Positions 11,568 through 22,080 are shown, counted from the first letter of the stretch. The stretch: 64,000 nucleotides of DNA from Schistosoma haematobium (GCF_000699445.3 NC_067196.1:85240364-85304363), one strand, 5' to 3'. The notes: generated by a model from the sequence alone, not told the origin. A program made the numbers and translations.

Positions 11568-11650
11568 CGATAGAGCAATGAGAAGACATTGTTGATCTGA
11601 AAAAAATGTTTTTAGATCAACTCCGTCTTCTCATTGCTCTATCGAAATTT
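11568..11650. repeat. Short foldback element
   Basis: Arms of about 38 nt (TTCGATAGAGCAATGAGAAG ... and its complement ending CTCTATCGAA) flank a short A/T loop. The arm sequence recurs in the larger foldback at 18905-19078. Confidence 0.9.
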
Positions 11651-12084
11651 ATAAAATGGATTAATTGCTTTAAATTTTTATCACCTAACTTGTTAAGTGC
11701 TAAAATTTACTTATTAATAAATGAAGTACCCAAATGTAATCGAATTTAGTGAATAAATTGGATTTCAATGAGTTTTTTGGGTTTACACTTAGTTTACTAT
11801 GCCAAGAATTTAGTTAAGTGTAATGTAATTGTATAATGTCCTGAATGTAGAGCTATCATTCCAGTTAAAAGAAAGTAGATGGATTAGTTAGTTAAAATGG
11901 TTTAAACTTTTCATTCTGAACTACAATCACTTGAGAGCCATTGGAAATCAGGGGAGAACAGAGAGTTATGCACTCATGACTTTAACAGGGGTCAAACTTA
12001 AGGCCTTGTAGAAATTTAGTGAATAATATTTTTAAAATTCGTTACAATGTAATTGTTCAGCATGAGAAAAACAAACAAATGTAC
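11651..12084. other. No gene recognised
   Basis: AT-rich; only short frames. Confidence 0.5.
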
Positions 12085-12215
12085 GCACGGGATCGTAAAT
12101 ACGCACTGTTGAGGAGTCACATCCTATGACTGAACGTCCGTCTAGTGCTTCCAGGTATTCAATGATGGTCTAGGTTAGATCAGTCAGTGGTTTCAGCTCT
12201 GAAAATATGTGAACA
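12085..12215 (+). mobile_element. SINE-H2, 5' truncated
   Basis: Starts at GGGATCGTAAATACGCACTG and keeps the hammerhead region (TGTTGAGGAG, CTGAACGTCCGTC) and CTTCCAGGT, with a diverged tail. Confidence 0.8.
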
Positions 12216-12315
12216 TCAATAAGATTATGTAAGAGGTAAATATCAGAAAAAGAAAAATATTAAAAACGGTGCAAATACGATCGAACATGTTCTACTCTGA
12301 ATTTTTACTTCTAAA

Positions 12316-12485
12316 CACATGAAGAACACACTACATCGGGAAACGGAAGCAGACATGAAAAGGATGAATAACAACTGGCAAGAACTGGAAAGGAATGTTC
12401 AGGACAAAGTTGGATGGAGAATGCTGGTGGGAGGTCCACTATTCTCCGTGAGAAGTAACAAGCGTTAATAAGTAAGTAATAATAG
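12316..12485 (+). mobile_element. RTE-clade LINE 3' end fragment
   Basis: Plus strand encodes the RTE C-terminus: a relic of [19 protein letters not shown] residues, [10 protein letters not shown], then TAATAAGTAAGTAATAA, the short tandem tail typical of this clade. 5' truncated. Confidence 0.85.
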
Positions 12486-13674
12486 GAAAGCATTTTATAA
12501 GTTGGAATACGAGTAATAAATATGTATCTACACAACAAGTTATTAATTAATTACTTCTAAGTACCACTTAGTTCAGTTATTATAATACCTGGTTGTCAAT
12601 CAGTGTAAATAAATCATATTCAGATACCATTTTGGTTTGTTTTGAATGTCAAGTAAATCTTCGTCTTTCGTCTTTGTGTTTTCATCTACGTAATCTGATT
12701 CATCGGTTTTACATATTGAAGTACCAAAATGACAAGTTATTTGATTATTGCGTAGGATTTGATTGGCTTGAAGTTCAAGGTCTAACCTTGAAATTGTTCT
12801 TTAACCAACTAGACTTAACATCGAAAAGAAGAGATCTCCTTGTCATTTACTAACTATTCTATGTATATAATAAGTAATAACCTTTATCAGAAACTAATGT
12901 GACGACTTACTGCTGATATTTGCTTATTTTATTGCAATAAATTTACATTAACTATTCATAAATGTTAGTTCATCAGTTTAGAGATAATCGAAATGATTGA
13001 TTCCTAATTCACTTATCCCCTTCACTAGTAGCTTCACCTTTACTTTGCTAGTTTTGTTGTGCTCCATGCTTATGTTTTTCGCTATGTCTATAAATGCAGA
13101 GTTGTTCTAGTATAAATTTACACTTATTGAATGTTAATTTTTTTTCTGAGTACTTGACTTTCTTCATCAATCAAAATAAGGATTATTGTGTAAGTATAAT
13201 GTATCAGTTCTGCTGCATATCGAGTCCGTGTAGATCTAATTCTATATTATTTAAATATCGATATTGTTCGTGATTAGGTATTAACATGAGCGTAAAGATT
13301 ACATGTGCTAGGATTTGTCTCCATTACGTTACTGATAGCGAAAGGGAGTCACGGATTTATTATGTTTATTCGAAAAAAACTGGCTTATACCATTACAGAT
13401 AGCAGTGGTAGTAGTCGTATTATTAGTAGCAGCGTAAAATACAAATTATTTTACATACGTCTTAAATACGTTCGAATGGATTAGACAATAATTTAATATC
13501 TAGTTTTATTACCAGGAATAAACCTTTTCACTTCAGTGTTTCTCTTTTAAACTGACTTGATCGTTTTAATAAGCATCAGTGAGTTTTAAGTCTTTATTTA
13601 TCTATCTATGCAGCACAACTATTTTATATTTATGTTAATCTTTCAGATTAGGCAAACAGAATTATAAACTGAGA
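12486..13674. other. No gene recognised
   Basis: AT-rich. An 86-codon plus frame at 12593-12853 has no recognisable family or splice context; I would not call it a gene. Confidence 0.45.
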
Positions 13675-13850
13675 TAGACGGTGGTTAGTAGTAGGATCCA
13701 GAACGCGCGTTTCATTTTATTCGGGACTCATCAGTTGAATGTACCTCATGGGAATACAGGGGCAATCCTCATAAGATGCATGTATGCCAAAAAGGACTGA
13801 TCAATTTCAGTCCTAAACATCAATAAAAGGATTCAAACAACCAATATAAA
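13675..13850 (-). mobile_element. SINE-H1, rearranged copy
   Basis: 13680-13760 is a minus-strand hammerhead half (core CTGATGAG and GAAACGCGCGTT, but stem II and stem I are broken). It is followed by plus-strand leader sequence (GGACTGATCAATTTCAGTCC, TAAACATCAATAAAAGG), so the two halves are inverted relative to the canonical unit. Confidence 0.75.
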
Positions 13851-14004
13851 AATGAATTAGATAAAATTATAGTTATTCAGTTAGCAAGGATTATGATAGA
13901 ATTCCTGCTTATAAGCTCAAATACATACCTACATGAGCAGTATTGCTTGCGTATATACCTGCCTTAAAGTTCGCTCTTATACAGGTAACATTTATCTAAC
14001 CACA

Positions 14005-14160
14005 ACATGGTAAGTGGGTCAGGAGCCACTTTGGGATTACTGGCGGTTCCAAGCCCGGATAAAGCAGGTGGGTTGAGCATCGGGCTAGCGACCTTATCCC
14101 GTAGATAACTAACTCGCTAAAAAACGCTAATCAGAAAAAATAATTCAAACCGTTTAAACT
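14005..14160. repeat. GC-richer repeat-like patch, unclassified
   Basis: Composition jumps at 14020 (AGGAGCCACTTTGGGATTAC, CGGTTCCAAGCCCGG) and falls after the CTCGCTAAAAAACGC motif near 14117. It resembles non-LTR 5' region sequence in style, but I could not align it to another part of the window. Confidence 0.3.
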
Positions 14161-15135
14161 CTTCCCTATGAGTTTCAAAGTCTTCATTTAGAAAAGTTAT
14201 GACATCTCATCATGAAAGCCAAGTTCCTTAGAAGTCACGAGGCTGATGCCCAGAGCAATCATTAATTTAGGTAAATGCTAGAAATAGTAATGCAATGAGA
14301 TATTAGGTCAGTGTTGACAAAACAGTTAAACAGATAAGTGAACATAAAATGTCTATTCTGCATGGATTAGAACATAAATTAGTTACTTGAAAAAATGTAA
14401 CAAGATTGAAACAAGAAACTTTCGAGGAACTTAACGAGGTGAAATATTGAAATAAGCATATTTCAATTATTTAGATCCTTACAAATATAATTGTTTATTA
14501 ACTGAATAAAATACTCTGATTATGGTAGGAGAAATTAGTAGTTTAACTTATTGCTTCTGGTGATGTTCCATTCTTCTAGCAGGATGATTTTATTCGAAAG
14601 TCGTGATTGTTGTAATGGATAACATTATTTGGATCAATCTTGATTAGAGATGACGATTTTCCATTATTTCACAAGCTTTCAGTCTACCTATTCTATTGGT
14701 TGTATTTGTGACTTCAAATAAACTATAGATACAGTTTACTGGTAATAAATCTAATGATGGTTCACACAAAAAGAGTTTAGACCATAAAAGTATTTTTTAC
14801 TTAGTCAGTCTATAGCTTCAGTTAGTTAATCACGGTTACTCGATAGAAAAAGACAATTTTCCCCTAATGCTTATTCATCAATTCATCGATTGTTTAAAAC
14901 ATAACTAAATCAAATGAAAACGTTTTATGCAAGGTAAACTACAGAATCACAAAATATACAAAACACATTGAATGTTCAATTCGCCAATCAGCTAAATACA
15001 TGCCTAATGTACAACTCTAACTATACCTAAAACTAATTTTCTGGGGGGGTTGTCTTTTTTTTCCAGATTTTTAAGTTGTTTTGTTACTGAGGATCAGTAT
15101 GAATTTGGATTTTCCTAAAATTTCTAAAGCGATAT
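14161..15135. other. No gene recognised
   Basis: AT-rich; a G7 run near 15043 and a T-rich run follow. No frame of 60 codons. Confidence 0.5.
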
Positions 15136-15180
15136 TAAGATGGTGGAGAAGATTTGTTGCTCAGATGGATATAAAGCGGT
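15136..15180 (+). repeat. PLE-B terminal fragment
   Basis: GATGGTGGAGAAGATTTGTT GCTCAG-type sequence matches the outer end of PLE-B copies at 41586, 50724 and 63718; the rest of the element is absent. Confidence 0.6.
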
Positions 15181-15634
15181 ATCTAGTTTGATTCTTTACA
15201 AAATTAATAATGTAGATTAGTATAGATGATAGATTAAGCCTTTTTTTTTAAAAAAATAATATGCATTCAAATTAATTAGCATTATTACTTCTTTTTAAAA
15301 AAAAGGATCGGTTCGGGTAAAATAAAGGGTTTAGTTTTACAACGATAAACAGTCATTACAAGATATTATCAGTCAATTATATCTGCAAGTTAATATCGTA
15401 TCATTTAAAAGAGAAAGGATTGTACATGTTAACCGATTAATGAATGAATCTAGTTTTTAATTATTAAATTATGAAATTAATAATTTATTGTTAGAAATAA
15501 TTCATTTAGACTTTAAAAATTTGATTGTTTAATGATACACTTTCATTTATACCTTTAATCGCTTTGAATTTAACCATAATAATGTAATAGGATATAATTC
15601 ACTTGGTATTGTTTGGCTTGTATCTTTCCATTGA
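15181..15634. other. No gene recognised
   Basis: Very AT-rich with several homopolymer A/T runs. Confidence 0.5.
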
Positions 15635-15870
15635 GATTTAAGACTGCAATTGATCAGTCTGTTATTGGCATATGTGTATACTGTGCGTATGCCTCGATAT
15701 TACGTTAATTCACATGCTATTTGTAAGCTGAGTGGATAACACGATGGCGCTTCAAGCGAATGGTACTGGGCTCGAGTCCCAGAGTGAACATCAACTCTCT
15801 GAGATGCAGGTACATCCAGCTGACGAGTCCCAGATAGGACGAAACACGCGTCCTGGATTCCAATGATAGG
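15635..15870 (+). mobile_element. SINE-H1 with inverted leader
   Basis: 15635-15715 is the leader in minus orientation (GACTGCAATTGATCAGTC, ATATGTGTATACTGTGCG). 15725-15870 is the plus body: A-box-like AGCTGAGTGGATAACACG, B-box-like GGGCTCGAGTCCC, then an intact hammerhead. Confidence 0.85.
15812..15860 (+). ncRNA. Intact hammerhead ribozyme motif in SINE-H1
   Basis: Best-preserved hammerhead of the window. Stem I ATCCAG (15814-15819) pairs with CTGGAT (15853-15858). The core is CTGACGAG, stem II TCC...GGA with G-C closure, then CGAAA, stem III AC-ACGC-GT, cleavage triplet GTC. It matches the known Sm-alpha hammerhead; position 7 is C instead of U, which the fold tolerates. Self-cleavage of the transcript is expected from the family, not shown here. 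Confidence 0.9.
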
Positions 15871-15971
15871 ATATAATTGTTCATAAATATTTATGAAGAT
15901 AAATAATATTCTTAGGTTACTTATTATTATGTACTTTAAATTAATAATTTGATTTGATTATGAATTCGAAT

Positions 15972-16700
15972 TTTATTACGCCTGTTACTCCTAATGGAGC
16001 ACAGGATGCTGACCTACTCTGTTCTGGGCCTTCCTTTCTAGTTCCATTCAATTCTTGTTCATTCTTATCATGTCTGTCTCTATTATTCGGCGTAATGTGT
16101 TCTTTGGTTTTCCTCTTCTCCTCCTTTGGCCTCGAGGATTCCATATGAGGGCTTGCATTGTGACGCAGTTGAGTGCTTTCCTCAATGTGTGTACTATCCA
16201 CTTCCAGATCTTCTTCCTCATTCATTCTTCCACTGGGATCTGATTTGTTTTTTCCCACAGTACGTTGTTGCTATTAGTGTCTGGCCAACGGATCCGAAGT
16301 ATTTTGCGTCAACAACTGTTAATAAACACTTGTATCTTCTGGATGATGATGGCTTTCATAGTTGTCCAAGTTTCCATACAGTAGAACTGTATTGACAGTT
16401 GCATTAAACATTCTGACCTTGATGTTGGTTTAGAGTTTTTTTGAGTTCCGAATGTTCTTCAGTTTTAGATATGCTGTTCTTACTTTGCCGGTCCGCGTCT
16501 TCACATCTGCATCATATCCACCGTGTTCATCAATGATGTTGCGCAGATATGTAAAAATGTTTACATCTTCCAAATCTTTTCCGTCAAGTGTGATTTAATT
16601 GGTGCGTGTTGTGTTGTGTTGTATAGGAGAATCTTGTTTTTCCCTTTGTGTTTGTTGAGACATACGAATTAGAGTTTAGTTTTGTGAAAAACAGTGCAGA
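15972..16700 (-). mobile_element. RTE-clade LINE, C-terminal RT fragment
   Basis: Minus strand covers the final part of the RTE reverse transcriptase ORF. The plus strand begins ATTACGCCTGTTACTCCTAA (reversed stop region), passes the TTTCCATACAGTAGAACTGT segment (reverse of the Y-G-x-E-T-W region) and the GTTCATCAATGATGTTGC segment (reverse of the IIDE-type motif). It is more diverged than the copies at 25955, 52548 and 56105, with several frame breaks, and appears to belong to another subfamily. Confidence 0.8.
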
Positions 16701-16794
16701 AATCGGTATTTATAAAATTACGATTTCATGATGTAAAGCATGTTGGTTAAACCACTTGAATATTGAATAAAGAAAAAAACGAATGTGTTAACAG

Positions 16795-17150
16795 AATAAC
16801 ATGAATTTATTCATTTCGTGAATTCTTCTCAATTTGTATACAAGTTTACATGTACATGCCATAGTACATACGTCGAAAGAACAGAAAGTTGGGTTTGTGT
16901 CCACATCTCCGAAACTATTTCACGAATGTTGAGGCTTGACGAACATAAGATTTTCAACAGTGCAATTGCTTATCATTTGCTTGACAGTGGTCATGATGTT
17001 GAGGTTGGACGTATTTCAAATAATCAATAACCAAAGGGAATTCGAAATTACTACGCTTTGAGGAAGCGGTTGTAATACAATTTTTAATCTGATTCATGCA
17101 TCCAACAAGAAACAGTTCTAAATCTTGTTTTACCCTAGTGACTTCATTTT
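16795..17150 (+). mobile_element. PLE GIY-YIG endonuclease relic
   Basis: Plus frame 16818-17030 reads FVYKFTCTCHSTYVERTES, the GIY-YIG motif region with YVERT in place of YIGRT, then NSAIAYHLLDSGHDVEVG. After a stop, PKGIRNYYALRKR and QETVLNLVLP follow in the same order as the conserved ends of PLE-A and PLE-C proteins. Reverse transcriptase is absent, so it is a 5'-truncated, dead copy. Confidence 0.75.
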
Positions 17151-17274
17151 TGTGAAATCATTCGGCAAGATATTTTTCCATAAACTTTGATTAAAATTTC
17201 GAATAACATATTTCTTGCTTCTGGGCATTATTCAAATGGTCTGTATTATCAGTATAGGGTCCCAGGAATCGTTC

Positions 17275-17465
17275 GGTTGTGATCGAAATCATAAACCGAT
17301 CAATATTAAACCACCATTGAAAAATTGGAAGTATTAGACGGCCGTTTCATCTTAGTGCAAGTCTCCTTATCAGTGTGCATCCACGATTCCACATGCGGGA
17401 CTCGAACTCAGAACTTTCAGTCTCGTGTACGAACGCTTAACTGCTTAACACTCAACCTCTAGACT
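17275..17465 (-). mobile_element. SINE-H2, minus
   Basis: Tail GAAATCATAAACCGATCAAT, hammerhead TAGACGGCCGTTTCATC, B-box side GGGACTCGAACTCAG, and head to 17465 (TCAACCTCTAGACTATC). Confidence 0.85.
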
Positions 17466-17584
17466 ATCTTACATAAACTGTCTTCTGTTTTAAAAATCTT
17501 GTATCCATACTTTTCTAGAATATTCATATATTTAATCTCTAAATAAGCAAACGTTTTAACAATGTTAATTCTTCCGTATTATTA

Positions 17585-17645
17585 TAACTTTAATCGACTC
17601 ATGAATTCAACTACTAAATTACTATAATCTCCACAAAACCCCTTT
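17585..17645 (+). mobile_element. SINE-H2 tail fragment, plus
   Basis: TCGACTCATGAATTCAACTA ... ATCTCCACAAAACCCC is the terminal part of SINE-H2 in the opposite orientation to the neighbour at 17275, about 120 nt away. Confidence 0.8.
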
Positions 17646-18899
17646 CCGAATATAATTATATTTTTTTGGATTTCAAACAGTTGAGAAGAATGAGTTCATG
17701 TGACTCTGTTAAGATATTCACTTTTTCTTTATTTAAGATTCAAATGATTTAACCAACATGTACATTATGGACTCATTGCTTTATAACATAAACACAAGTT
17801 CTTGCATTGTTTTTCATAGAATAAAAGTCGTATGCAAATCAACATGATTCACAAACTTAAATTACTATTAAAAATCGTAAGAACTGTTTGACCTTTTAAT
17901 CTTGTTAAGTTTCAGCCCCAATTACATCAGCTTATTTAATTGAGCAGTTTTACTAATATTCCGTTGCTCCCCAAGCTCACTAAATGATTTTGATCTGTAT
18001 TCATTAAATGGAGTAGTGTTTCCATGGTAAAAATACTCAACTTTTAATTGTAATGAAATGTTACTTAGAGCTTAGCATACAAATCTATTTTGCATAACTA
18101 AATGAACCCTATCTGGTAAAAGATCCTTGAAAAAATAATAAATTTTTAACAAATGTCAGTTATACACTAAAGATTGTATTTTCTTATTATTCGTTCTCTA
18201 ATTTTGTATTTTCCAAACAGGATAATACAATACTCATTAGAATTCTTTTAGGATATACTTTCTATACCTTTTCAGACACATATATTTGTTCTTGAGTACG
18301 TTTCTTCTCATTCAAGTGGTAATGATTGAATTAATTTTGATCTATTTACATAAACAAAGAAACCTTTTACAATCGTCATGTTTCTATTTCAAAACATTAT
18401 AACAAGCAGAACTTATTGTAAAGAATTTTAGTGGAAAAAAAAGAGAACAGTTTTTTTTATTTTTTAGGACAATAAAATTTTTTTATTGTGATTATTGATG
18501 AAATTTTATATTTCCATGGAAAATATAAACAAGTTTGAAATGTCGACAATCCATTATTTTTTTTAATATTTCAAGTAATTTGATGATTATAACCCATCGT
18601 ACACATTTGATCAAATATAAAATCCTGGAGTAAAGAAGAAGAAGAAATAAAGCAAGAAATAATGAAATTGAACTAAGCAACAATAAATTCAGAGACATTG
18701 AAGAAATGTTTGTTCTAATTTTGTAGTTTAAATGAGTAATTTTATTGTTGTCGAAAGCCTACATGAAGTTAGTAGTGATGATATTATCTAAAATGATAGT
18801 GAAAACTCAAGAAATTTAAGAATACCAAAAGTGTGTTTAATATTCTTTGGTCTAAATATCTTATTACGATAATAAACCATTAAAGCGATTGGTCCCTTT
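17646..18899. other. No gene recognised
   Basis: AT-rich DNA. A minus frame of 68 codons (18492-18698) is leucine-rich low complexity (runs of L and S) without an identifiable signal, and is most likely a by-product of base composition. Confidence 0.5.
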
Positions 18900-18904
18900 C
18901 ATCA

Positions 18905-19078
18905 ATTTCGATGGAACAATGAGAAGACGAGGTTGATCTGAAAAATGTGATGTACATTTCGAAGAATCATATAAAATGCTCTGACAAGTATATGTGTGAT
19001 CAAATTGTTCGAAATGTATAGCACAAACACATCACATTTTTCAGATCAACTCCATCTTCTCATTGTTCTATCGAAATA
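18905..19078. repeat. Foldback element with ~50-nt arms
   Basis: Left arm ATTTCGATGGAACAATGAGA ... GATCTGAAAAATGTGATG is mirrored by the right arm CACATCACATTTTTCAGATC ... TTGTTCTATCGAAAT. The loop contains TATATGTGTGATCAAATTG and TTCGAAATGTATAGCAC, which recur inverted at 33075-33125 beside a PLE-C 3' flank. Confidence 0.9.
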
Positions 19079-19489
19079 AACCATTAGCAAATTTGATCGA
19101 CATAACCATTCAGTTTCTAAGTAGTTAACTATAAATCACTTAGTCTAAATCAAGAATTGATTGATCTGAGCATGAGGCTTCTGAAACAAGTTATGATCTA
19201 TAGAAGCCTTAAATTATAATCATTTATAAATCAATAAATATACTGAAATAGATTCAATCCATCAAATAATCGGAAAAATGACAAGATCAGAGAATATATC
19301 ATTTAGACAACAAATGAATACGATGACAGTGTAATCATTAGCAACAATCAACTGATTTCTCTATCGACAAAACATGAGTTTAATCATATCTGTAAAAAGT
19401 ATAATGGCTTACTGCTTTTCGAAGTAGTCACCTATAATATTATTAAAGGAGAAATCATTTCTTTTATTTTCCATGCAAATACTTTGTTA

Positions 19490-19560
19490 GTCGAAATATT
19501 TATGGCACAAATATACCACATTCTCAGATCGAATCGATTTTCTCGTTACAATTTAGAAGT
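19490..19560. repeat. Half foldback element, decayed
   Basis: CGAAATATTTATGGCACAAA and CACATTCTCAGATCGAATCG match the right half of the 18905-19078 foldback with substitutions. Confidence 0.55.
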
Positions 19561-19714
19561 TTATACAAGTGACTGATCACTTTAAGAGTTTCCTGTCGTA
19601 CATGTCATTTCAAATTGAAAAAATAATATTATCAGAAAGATCAATTTGAACGGTAAACACAATCTGGATTCTCACATTAAACAAATTAAATCTCAAGGGT
19701 TTTGTGTTTTCGTA

Positions 19715-19845
19715 GCAAGACGGTTTATCTGTGAAGCTTTAAAGTATGTGCTGATGATGATTTATCTAGGGACATTAAAAGCCTTACAATTAAACCATCC
19801 AGCTTAGAGAATACAACACCTCCAAAATCATCGTCCTAAACTATA
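19715..19845. repeat. PLE-B terminal inverted repeat fragment
   Basis: GTGCTGATGATG, AAACCATCCAGCTTAGAGAA and CACCTCCAAAATCATC match the right-hand inverted terminus of PLE-B (41985-42060), with insertions and substitutions between. Confidence 0.6.
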
Positions 19846-19926
19846 AGTATTTTCTATGATCTCGGTAAATTAAATCTTTAATCTGTGAAACATCATTTAT
19901 CAGTATAATTTTTTTTATAAACTTAC

Positions 19927-20145
19927 TTTAACCATAATAAGAATAAAATGATTGATCAATTTTACGATTTTTTTTCTCAATAGTATCTTGATAAAACGGT
20001 GCTCTGTATGGTCGTAAATATGCACTGGGATATAAGAATCTTGGTCGACTTGACCATAAACGTTCATATTCTGGTGAATAACTGTCAGGTAGTTCCATTA
20101 TTTCATTGTTTGTGCGCATACTCAGTGTACTGTTTACTAGTAAAA
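19927..20145 (-). CDS. Candidate host exon, 3' coding part of an unknown protein
   Basis: Best host-gene candidate. On the minus strand the exon would begin at 20145, directly after a strong acceptor (TTTTTCTATAATTATTTTCTAG in pyrimidine-rich context, AG at 20147-20146). Only one frame is open; it enters in phase 2 and encodes LLVNSTLSMRTNN, then MELPDSYSPEYERLWSSRPR and FLYPSAYLRPYRAPFY, rich in Tyr, Arg and Pro. A TAA (19928-19930) lies one base before a consensus donor GTAAGT (19926-19921). A CACAG acceptor lies 44 nt downstream, the size of a schistosome micro-intron. An in-frame ATG at 20119-20117 could alternatively be a start. I do not recognise the protein, and no transposon similarity is seen. 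Other exons were not found in the window. Confidence 0.45.
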
Positions 20146-20584
20146 CTAGAAAATAATTATAGAAAAATAACTTGTTATTGATTTATTGTGTATGGAAACT
20201 ATTAAATTTAAAGAGCACATTATGTATTTACATGTTATACAAAATAAAATCCAGAAAAAGTTTATTTATTAAATTATAGATCGAATATCATGATCATTAA
20301 CAAGTCGTAACGATTTGTTCTTGTCAATAGTTATTTCAGTAAACAACCCCCCCCTTTAAGACATTAAATAAGAAGGATTGATTCAGCGAAGTGTTCTCTT
20401 TTTGGCGAATCCATTTTCAAAGCTGTACAATCGCAAATACATTTACTGATATTTTCAAGATGATAATAATTACAATAATAATGATAATAAACTTCTGTTA
20501 GACATGATGACAGTGAGGTAGAAGAAACAAAGGTATTAAATTTTTTTAAACTGGGAAACTAATAATCAATTGATTGTTAATGGT
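20146..20584. other. No gene recognised; intron-like upstream of the candidate exon
   Basis: AT-rich; contains the polypyrimidine tract and acceptor of the minus-strand exon near 20146-20175 and a C7 run at 20347. Confidence 0.4.
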
Positions 20585-20775
20585 TTAAATATTTCACAGG
20601 TTGAAATCATGAGTCGATTGAAGCTAGATCACCATGGAAAACCTGGGACCATTGGACGGCCGTTTCGTCCTAGTATGGGACTCCTCAGCAGTGCGCATCC
20701 ACGATCCCGCACCACGCGGGGCTCGAACCCAGGACCTACTGGCTTCGCGCGCGAGCACTTAACCACTAGACAGAT
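20585..20775 (-). mobile_element. SINE-H2, minus
   Basis: Well-preserved copy from tail (GAAATCATGAGTCGATTGAA) to head (GAGCACTTAACCACTAGAC). Head shows the B-box complement GGGGCTCGAACCCAGG. Confidence 0.92.
20644..20700 (-). ncRNA. Hammerhead-like motif in SINE-H2
   Basis: On the minus strand: 5' stem I GCACTG, core CTGAGGAG, stem II TCC-loop-GGA, CGAAA, stem III AC-GGCC-GT, triplet GTC, 3' stem I CAATGG (two mismatches against the family consensus CAGTGC). Every core position needed is present because position 7 accepts any base. This is an inference from fold comparison with SINE-H1, not a known annotation to me. Confidence 0.6.
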
Positions 20776-21004
20776 AGAAAGAGAAATTATCATTGGGAGA
20801 TGGTGGCTCAGCATGATCAGATAAAATGTTGAAACTGTGATTAAATGTAATCAACAGGATCGTAGAATTCTAAATAAACCAGTTGGGGATAGAAAATGTA
20901 TGGAGGAGATGAAAGGGGAAGCAGAGTATGAAGAAAAATAATAATGAGACATTAAGATCGTGATAGAAGAAGAGGTTAGACCAATCTCTTTTGGATACAC
21001 AATT

Positions 21005-21160
21005 CTGGTTTTTCTAGATGTACGGCTATCGCTTCGGCAATTCTAAAAAGATGCAACCTAATTGTCTTTGGAAGACTTCAATAATCAAACACCTTGTGAA
21101 CACAGATCACTCAATCAAGACAGATTCTGCGCTCACAGTCATCTACAAGGTAAGCCTGTT
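21005..21160 (+). mobile_element. PLE GIY-YIG relic with exon-like borders
   Basis: 21018-21149 is an uninterrupted 44-codon frame (MYGYRFGNSKKMQPNCLWKT, then SIIKHLVNTDHSIKTDSALT). It aligns with the helical part of PLE endonucleases (compare STITKHLLDTGHHVDTLQSF at 51770), about 10 of 25 identical. It is framed by TTTTTCTAG and by AAG followed by GTAAGC, both good splice consensus. A PLE relic is the simplest reading; exon use is possible. Confidence 0.5.
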
Positions 21161-21844
21161 ACTATTAAGAAATAGATCGGTTATGAAAATGTGATATTAT
21201 TTGAATAACAGTTACAAATCGACTTTTGTTGGAAACTAAAGATATGTAATTCATGTTTTATAAATCATATTCTCAAAACTTAATACTTTGTAAATATTAA
21301 TTTGGTTTATAATATTCATTTACTAAGCTTGATATAATGAATAGAAACAGACATCGAATCAACATATTCTTTTATTATTAAGTCGTCTATCTATTGACTT
21401 TTAGAGATGATATTTTGCTTCTAAATGCTTTGTCTTAGTTATACACTTATGTTAATCTGCACTTATAAGTGATGTCCATATGATTGTATTCGGAAGAAAT
21501 GGGCCATTGAAAAATATTTCATAAAATCATCGGGATCTACATTAACTTTGTAAAATCGAATATAAAATATTACGTCAATGTTTAGATGACACATAATTTA
21601 TTTCTTAAACAACTTAAGTTCATTGTACAAGGATATATACTAACTAACTGAGGTTGTAATATGTTATACATCCGCAAATACAGTCCATGCAGAATTATCT
21701 GCTAAAGTCGAATTAAGCTTAGAAAATAGTAATCAAAATAAAAAAGGTTATGAAGTGGTGGTGAAGTTATTATGTGATTGGGTAGTCACTCAACATGATA
21801 AAAAAAAACAAAAATGTAAACAGTTGAATTCATTAGTCACTCTA
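21161..21844. other. No gene recognised
   Basis: AT-rich, only short frames; no acceptor or donor with an open frame between was noticed. Confidence 0.5.
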
Positions 21845-22080
21845 AACTAGACAACCATTAAAAATCTAGAAGCACTGGATGGCCGTTTTGTTCTAGTATG
21901 TGACTCCTCGACAGTCATATCCGCGATCCCGCCCATCGGGATTCGAGCCCAGGACCAGGTGGGATCGTGGATGCTCACTGCTGAGGAGTCCCACAATGAA
22001 ACGAAACGACCATTCAGTGCTTCCAGGTTTTCCATGATGGTCCAGTTTCAATTGACTCATGATCTCAGCCATTGAAAGAT
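21845..22080 (+). mobile_element. SINE-H2 head-to-head pair
   Basis: 21850-21959 is a minus copy (GATGGCCGTTTTGTTCTAG, GGGATTCGAGCCCAGGACCA); 21960-22075 is a plus copy (GTGGGATCGTGGATGCTCAC, core CTGAGGAG, tail TCAATTGACTCATGATCTC). Stem I of the plus copy (CACTG/CAGTG) pairs fully but stem II is broken. Confidence 0.9.

Noticed and set aside
12593..12853. 86-codon plus-strand frame as a small gene
   Set aside because: No signal peptide, domain or splice signals; composition typical of chance frames here.
15941..16258. 105-codon charged minus-strand protein
   Set aside because: It is the RTE C-terminus read in a shifted frame, not a separate protein.
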